Assembly: GCA_029959295.1 (NCBI GenBank)
Contig: JASCOH010000002.1
Location: 434,001-498,000, forward strand
Reading direction: 5' to 3'
Length of the DNA stretch: 64,000 nt
Source of the DNA: Flavobacteriaceae bacterium PS02334
GTDB lineage: Bacteria; Bacteroidota; Bacteroidia; Flavobacteriales; Flavobacteriaceae
Shown: piece by piece, positions 60,890 to 64,000 of the stretch
Layout: each line of letters begins with the position of its first letter
Numbering within the stretch: position 1 is the stretch's first letter
The notes under the pieces: model-generated
What the model saw: only the letters and a program-made list of their open reading frames with translations
Database searches by the model: none
What the model was told of the DNA's origin: nothing
Made by a program: the position numbers and the translations under genes

Positions 60890-63721
60890 CTAAAGTAATT
60901 CTTTTTTCAAGAATTTGGCTGTGTAGCTTTTTTTATTTTTGGCAACTTCTTCCGGAGTTCCTTTGGCAATCAGCTGTCCGCCACCTTTTCCTCCTTCTGG
61001 ACCAATGTCGATAATGTAATCGGCCAATTTAATTACGTCCATATTGTGTTCAATAATTAAGACCGTATTTCCTTTATCAACTAGTTTTTCAATGACTTCC
61101 ATCAAAACACGAATGTCTTCAAAATGCAAACCTGTTGTTGGTTCATCCAAAATATAAAACGTATTTCCAGTATCTTTTTTGGATAATTCTCCTGCCAATT
61201 TAATTCGTTGCGCTTCTCCTCCAGAAAGTGTCGTACTTTGTTGACCAAGAGTGATATAACCCAAACCAACATCTTCCAAAGCTTTTACTTTTCGATAAAT
61301 TTTAGGTATATTTTCAAAGAAAGGAACTGCTTCCGCAACTGTCATATTTAGTACATCAGAAATCGATTTTCCTTTGTATCTAATTTCCAAAGTTTCTCTG
61401 TTAAAACGCTTTCCTTGGCAGGTTTCACATTCCACATAAACGTCTGGAAGAAAGCTCATTTCAATTGTTCTCACGCCAGAACCTTCACAGGTTTCACATC
61501 TTCCGCCGTTCACGTTAAAGCTGAAACGACCCGGTTTATAACCACGGATCATTGCTTCAGAAGTCTGCGTGAACAAGCTTCTAATTTCCGAAAAAACTTC
61601 AGTATAAGTCGCTGGATTGGAACGCGGTGTTCTTCCAATTGGCGATTGGTCAATATCAATAATTTTGTCAATGTGTTCCAAACCTTCAATCTTTTTGTAA
61701 GGCTGTGGTTTTTTAACGCCATTGAAAAAATGTGCATTTAAAATAGGATAGAGCGTTTCATTAATCAATGTAGATTTCCCACTTCCGGAAACTCCGGTAA
61801 CGCAGATTAATTTCCCTAACGGAAGTTCGATTGAAACATTTTTCAAGTTATTTCCAGTTGCTCCAGTCAATTTCAAGAGCTTTCCGTTACCTTCACGACG
61901 TGTTTTCGGAACAGCAATTTCCATTTCGCCATTCAAATACGAAGCCGTCAAAGTATGTTCTTTCAATAATTCTGCAGGCGTTCCTTTGCTGATGATTTGT
62001 CCGCCATATTTTCCTGCTTTTGGTCCGATATCAATTACATAATCAGCACGTTCAATCATATCTTTATCATGTTCCACCACGATTACAGAATTTCCGATGT
62101 CTCGTAATTGTTCCAAAGAATGAATCAGTTTTTCATTATCTCTTTGGTGCAAACCGATACTTGGTTCGTCCAAAATATAAAGCACTCCAACCAACTGCGA
62201 ACCAATTTGCGTGGCCAAACGAATACGCTGTGCTTCACCGCCAGAAAGTGATTTTGAACTTCGGCTCAACGACAGATAATTCAAACCAACATTCACCAAA
62301 AAGCTCAATCTCGACTTGATTTCCTTGACAACTTCAGAAGCAATTTTTTTCTGTTTTTCATTCAAATCTCGGTCTAATTCTTCAAACCAAACAGCCAAAT
62401 CAGAAATATCCATATCAGTCAAATCAGCAATACTTTTGCCATTGACTTTAAAATACAACGATTCTTTTTTCAAACGTGAACCTTCACAAACCGGACATTT
62501 TACTTCGTCCATAAATTCTTTTGCCCAGCGTTTTATGGAAGTAGAACCGCTTTCATCAAATTGATTTTTGATAAAGCTAGAAATTCCTTCAAAGTCAATT
62601 TTATAATCTTTGGTAACGCCTAAAGTTTTGGAAGAAACCTCAAATTTTTCCTTTCCGCCGTGCATAATCACTTCCATCGCTTCCGCGGAAATTTTCTCGA
62701 CCGGGTCGGTCAATTTGAACCCGAATTTCTCTCCGATAATTTCCAATTGCTTGAAAATCCAAGAACTTTTGTATTCTCCCAAAGGTGCAAAACCGCCTTG
62801 TTTTATTGACAATTTTGGATTTGGGACAATTTTTTTCATATTAATTTCGTTCACCGTTCCAAGTCCGTTGCAACTGTCGCATGCACCTTTTGGAGAGTTG
62901 AACGAAAAATTATTCGGCTCTGGATTTGGATACGAAATACCTGAAGTCGGGCACATCAAATTACGGCTGAAGTATCTGGCTTCCTGAGTATCTTGGTCAA
63001 TAATCATCAAAATGTCATCGCCGTGATACATCGCTGTTTTGATACTTTCCGTCAGACGTTTGTCGTTTTCCGGCGTATTTTCAATCAGCATTCTGTCGAT
63101 AACCGTTTCAATATCGTGCGTTTTATAACGGTCCAATTTCATTCCGGCCGTAATATCTTTGATTTCGCCATTGATTCTCACTTTCAAAAATCCTTGTTTC
63201 GAAATTTGTTCAAATAACTCACGGTAATGTCCTTTACGGGAACGAATTATTGGAGCTAGAATATTGATTCTTTTTCCCTCGAAATTTTCAAAAATAAGCT
63301 GTTTGATTTGCTCGTCGCTATAACTGACCATTTTTTCGCCAGTCACATAGCTGTAAGCGTCGCCAGCTCTTGCGTAAAGCAAACGCAGGAAATCATAAAT
63401 TTCTGTGATGGTTCCAACAGTCGATCGCGGGCTTTTGCTTGTTGTTTTCTGTTCAATGGCAATTACGGGAGAAAGTCCGTCGATTTTATCCACATCAGGA
63501 CGTTCTAAACCGCCGAGAAATTGTCGCGCATACGCAGAAAAAGTCTCGATGTAACGGCGCTGGCCTTCGGCATAAATCGTGTCGAAAGCGAGCGAAGACT
63601 TACCAGAACCCGAAAGTCCGGTAATTACAACAAGTTTTTCACGAGGAATGGTAACGTCTATATTTTTAAGATTATGGACGCGAGCGCCCAAAACTTCAAT
63701 GTTATTTTCAGAGTCTAGCAT
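60890..63721 (-). CDS. uvrA: Excinuclease ABC subunit A
   Basis: 943 residues from ATG 63721; the longer frame to 63742 starts on the promoter box. Two ABC modules: [13 protein letters not shown] at the N-terminus and [13 protein letters not shown] in the second half, with signatures [12 protein letters not shown] and [12 protein letters not shown]. The zinc fingers are [14 protein letters not shown] and [15 protein letters not shown]. UvrA finds helix-distorting DNA lesions in nucleotide excision repair and loads UvrB. Confidence 0.98.
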   Translation of the reverse strand: MLDSENNIEVLGARVHNLKNIDVTIPREKLVVITGLSGSGKSSLAFDTIYAEGQRRYIETFSAYARQFLGGLERPDVDKIDGLSPVIAIEQKTTSKSPRSTVGTITEIYDFLRLLYARAGDAYSYVTGEKMVSYSDEQIKQLIFENFEGKRINILAPIIRSRKGHYRELFEQISKQGFLKVRINGEIKDITAGMKLDRYKTHDIETVIDRMLIENTPENDKRLTESIKTAMYHGDDILMIIDQDTQEARYFSRNLMCPTSGISYPNPEPNNFSFNSPKGACDSCNGLGTVNEINMKKIVPNPKLSIKQGGFAPLGEYKSSWIFKQLEIIGEKFGFKLTDPVEKISAEAMEVIMHGGKEKFEVSSKTLGVTKDYKIDFEGISSFIKNQFDESGSTSIKRWAKEFMDEVKCPVCEGSRLKKESLYFKVNGKSIADLTDMDISDLAVWFEELDRDLNEKQKKIASEVVKEIKSRLSFLVNVGLNYLSLSRSSKSLSGGEAQRIRLATQIGSQLVGVLYILDEPSIGLHQRDNEKLIHSLEQLRDIGNSVIVVEHDKDMIERADYVIDIGPKAGKYGGQIISKGTPAELLKEHTLTASYLNGEMEIAVPKTRREGNGKLLKLTGATGNNLKNVSIELPLGKLICVTGVSGSGKSTLINETLYPILNAHFFNGVKKPQPYKKIEGLEHIDKIIDIDQSPIGRTPRSNPATYTEVFSEIRSLFTQTSEAMIRGYKPGRFSFNVNGGRCETCEGSGVRTIEMSFLPDVYVECETCQGKRFNRETLEIRYKGKSISDVLNMTVAEAVPFFENIPKIYRKVKALEDVGLGYITLGQQSTTLSGGEAQRIKLAGELSKKDTGNTFYILDEPTTGLHFEDIRVLMEVIEKLVDKGNTVLIIEHNMDVIKLADYIIDIGPEGGKGGGQLIAKGTPEEVAKNKKSYTAKFLKKELL

Positions 63722-63739
63722 AGATTTTTTTGCAAAACG

Positions 63740-63747
63740 CAAAGGTA
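63740..63747 (-). promoter_or_regulatory. Putative -7 promoter box of uvrA
   Basis: Minus strand TACCTTTG, 19 nt before ATG 63721. Confidence 0.5.
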
Positions 63748-63812
63748 CAGCTTTGTAATTTATTTTTAGTTAAAGATGATTGTCCAAAAACTTAAATTTG
63801 TGTCAAAGGTTT

Positions 63813-63876
63813 ACCACAGATTCGCAGATTTTTTCTTATCAACAATTTACAAAATGATAATCTGTGAATCTGCGGT
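63813..63876. repeat. Palindromic intergenic repeat, copy 3 of 3
   Basis: ACCACAGATTCGCAGATTTT (63813-63832) and its complement at 63857-63876 with three mismatches. It is the most diverged copy and has the shortest loop. Confidence 0.8.
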
Positions 63877-63880
63877 TACT

Positions 63881-64000
63881 TTACTCAATAACCATTTCTT
63901 TCAGTCGTTTTCTATATGATTCCAAGACTTCGATTTTTGAAATAAATCCGAAATATTTGTCATCTTTTAAAACGGGAAGAAATTCGCAGTGGCAAGTTTC
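63881..64000 (-). CDS. C-terminal end of a CBS-domain protein (possibly ClC chloride channel)
   Basis: Read by hand: 39 residues and a TAA at 63881-63883, open to the window edge. The segment FLPVLKDDKYFGFISKIEVL is the end of a CBS domain, followed by ESYRKRLKEMV. In flavobacteria this ending is typical of ClC-type chloride channels with C-terminal CBS domains or of free CBS proteins. The rest lies outside the window. Confidence 0.6.
   Translation of the reverse strand, partial: ETCHCEFLPVLKDDKYFGFISKIEVLESYRKRLKEMVIE

Overview
The window is chromosomal DNA of a member of the Bacteroidota, most likely Flavobacteriaceae and probably a Flavobacterium. The evidence is the low GC content, promoters of the TAnnTTTG type with little Shine-Dalgarno signal, a SusC/SusD polysaccharide utilisation locus, lipoproteins with acidic residues after the lipobox Cys, a type IX secretion C-terminal domain, a fused E1 alpha/beta 2-oxoacid dehydrogenase, and a tmRNA tag reading GENNYALAA. 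No rRNA, tRNA, CRISPR array, transposase or integrase was seen.

Region 1 (1-10.1 kb) is a mixed, visibly GC-richer block. It holds a TlpA-like thioredoxin lipoprotein, an alpha/beta hydrolase-DUF6130-Ohr operon (organic peroxide detoxification), a LytS/LytTR two-component pair, a DUF1223 protein, a DoxX protein, an SDR oxidoreductase with a convergent HxlR regulator, and an ABC-F ATPase. It ends at the 3' end of ssrA (tmRNA, 10127-10521, minus strand), a classical island integration point. The SDR and HxlR genes share a 39-bp dyad operator.

Region 2 (10.6-20.5 kb) carries a serine beta-lactamase-like lipoprotein, a saccharopine/alanine-dehydrogenase-like enzyme, and a small cluster of membrane protein, lipoprotein, winged-helix regulator and Coq4-like protein marked by two copies of a palindromic operator. 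It continues with a small lipoprotein, an outer-membrane protein, KdsA (Kdo synthesis), a lipoprotein, DUF4199, a two-gene YeeE/YedE transporter and a Doc-type toxin-antitoxin pair.

Region 3 (20.5-29.1 kb) has a Kef-type K+/H+ antiporter and a complete RND multidrug efflux operon (periplasmic adaptor, pump, outer-membrane channel). A TetR repressor lies directly upstream, and four copies of its probable operator lie in front of the operon and of its own gene.

Region 4 (29.2-45.1 kb) begins with a GapN-like aldehyde dehydrogenase. It is followed by a polysaccharide utilisation locus whose content (SusC, SusD, surface glycan-binding lipoprotein, GH16 lipoprotein, GH3, GH16) fits laminarin or another beta-1,3-glucan. 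A propeller/Y_Y_Y/LuxR-HTH transmembrane regulator sits at its head. Surface enzymes would cut the glucan, SusCD would import oligosaccharides, and the GH16 and GH3 enzymes would finish the job in the periplasm.

Region 5 (45.1-64 kb) is mainly housekeeping: clpS, prmA, an OprO/P porin, a large T9SS-exported choice-of-anchor protein, tpiA plus a thioredoxin-like lipoprotein, the fused E1 dehydrogenase, an M1-peptidase-like protein fused to an outer-membrane barrel with a degenerate zinc site, DUF1398 with an AraC regulator, a LOG-family protein, uvrA, and the end of a CBS-domain protein. Three copies of a palindromic intergenic repeat and remnants of a second repeat family lie between genes.
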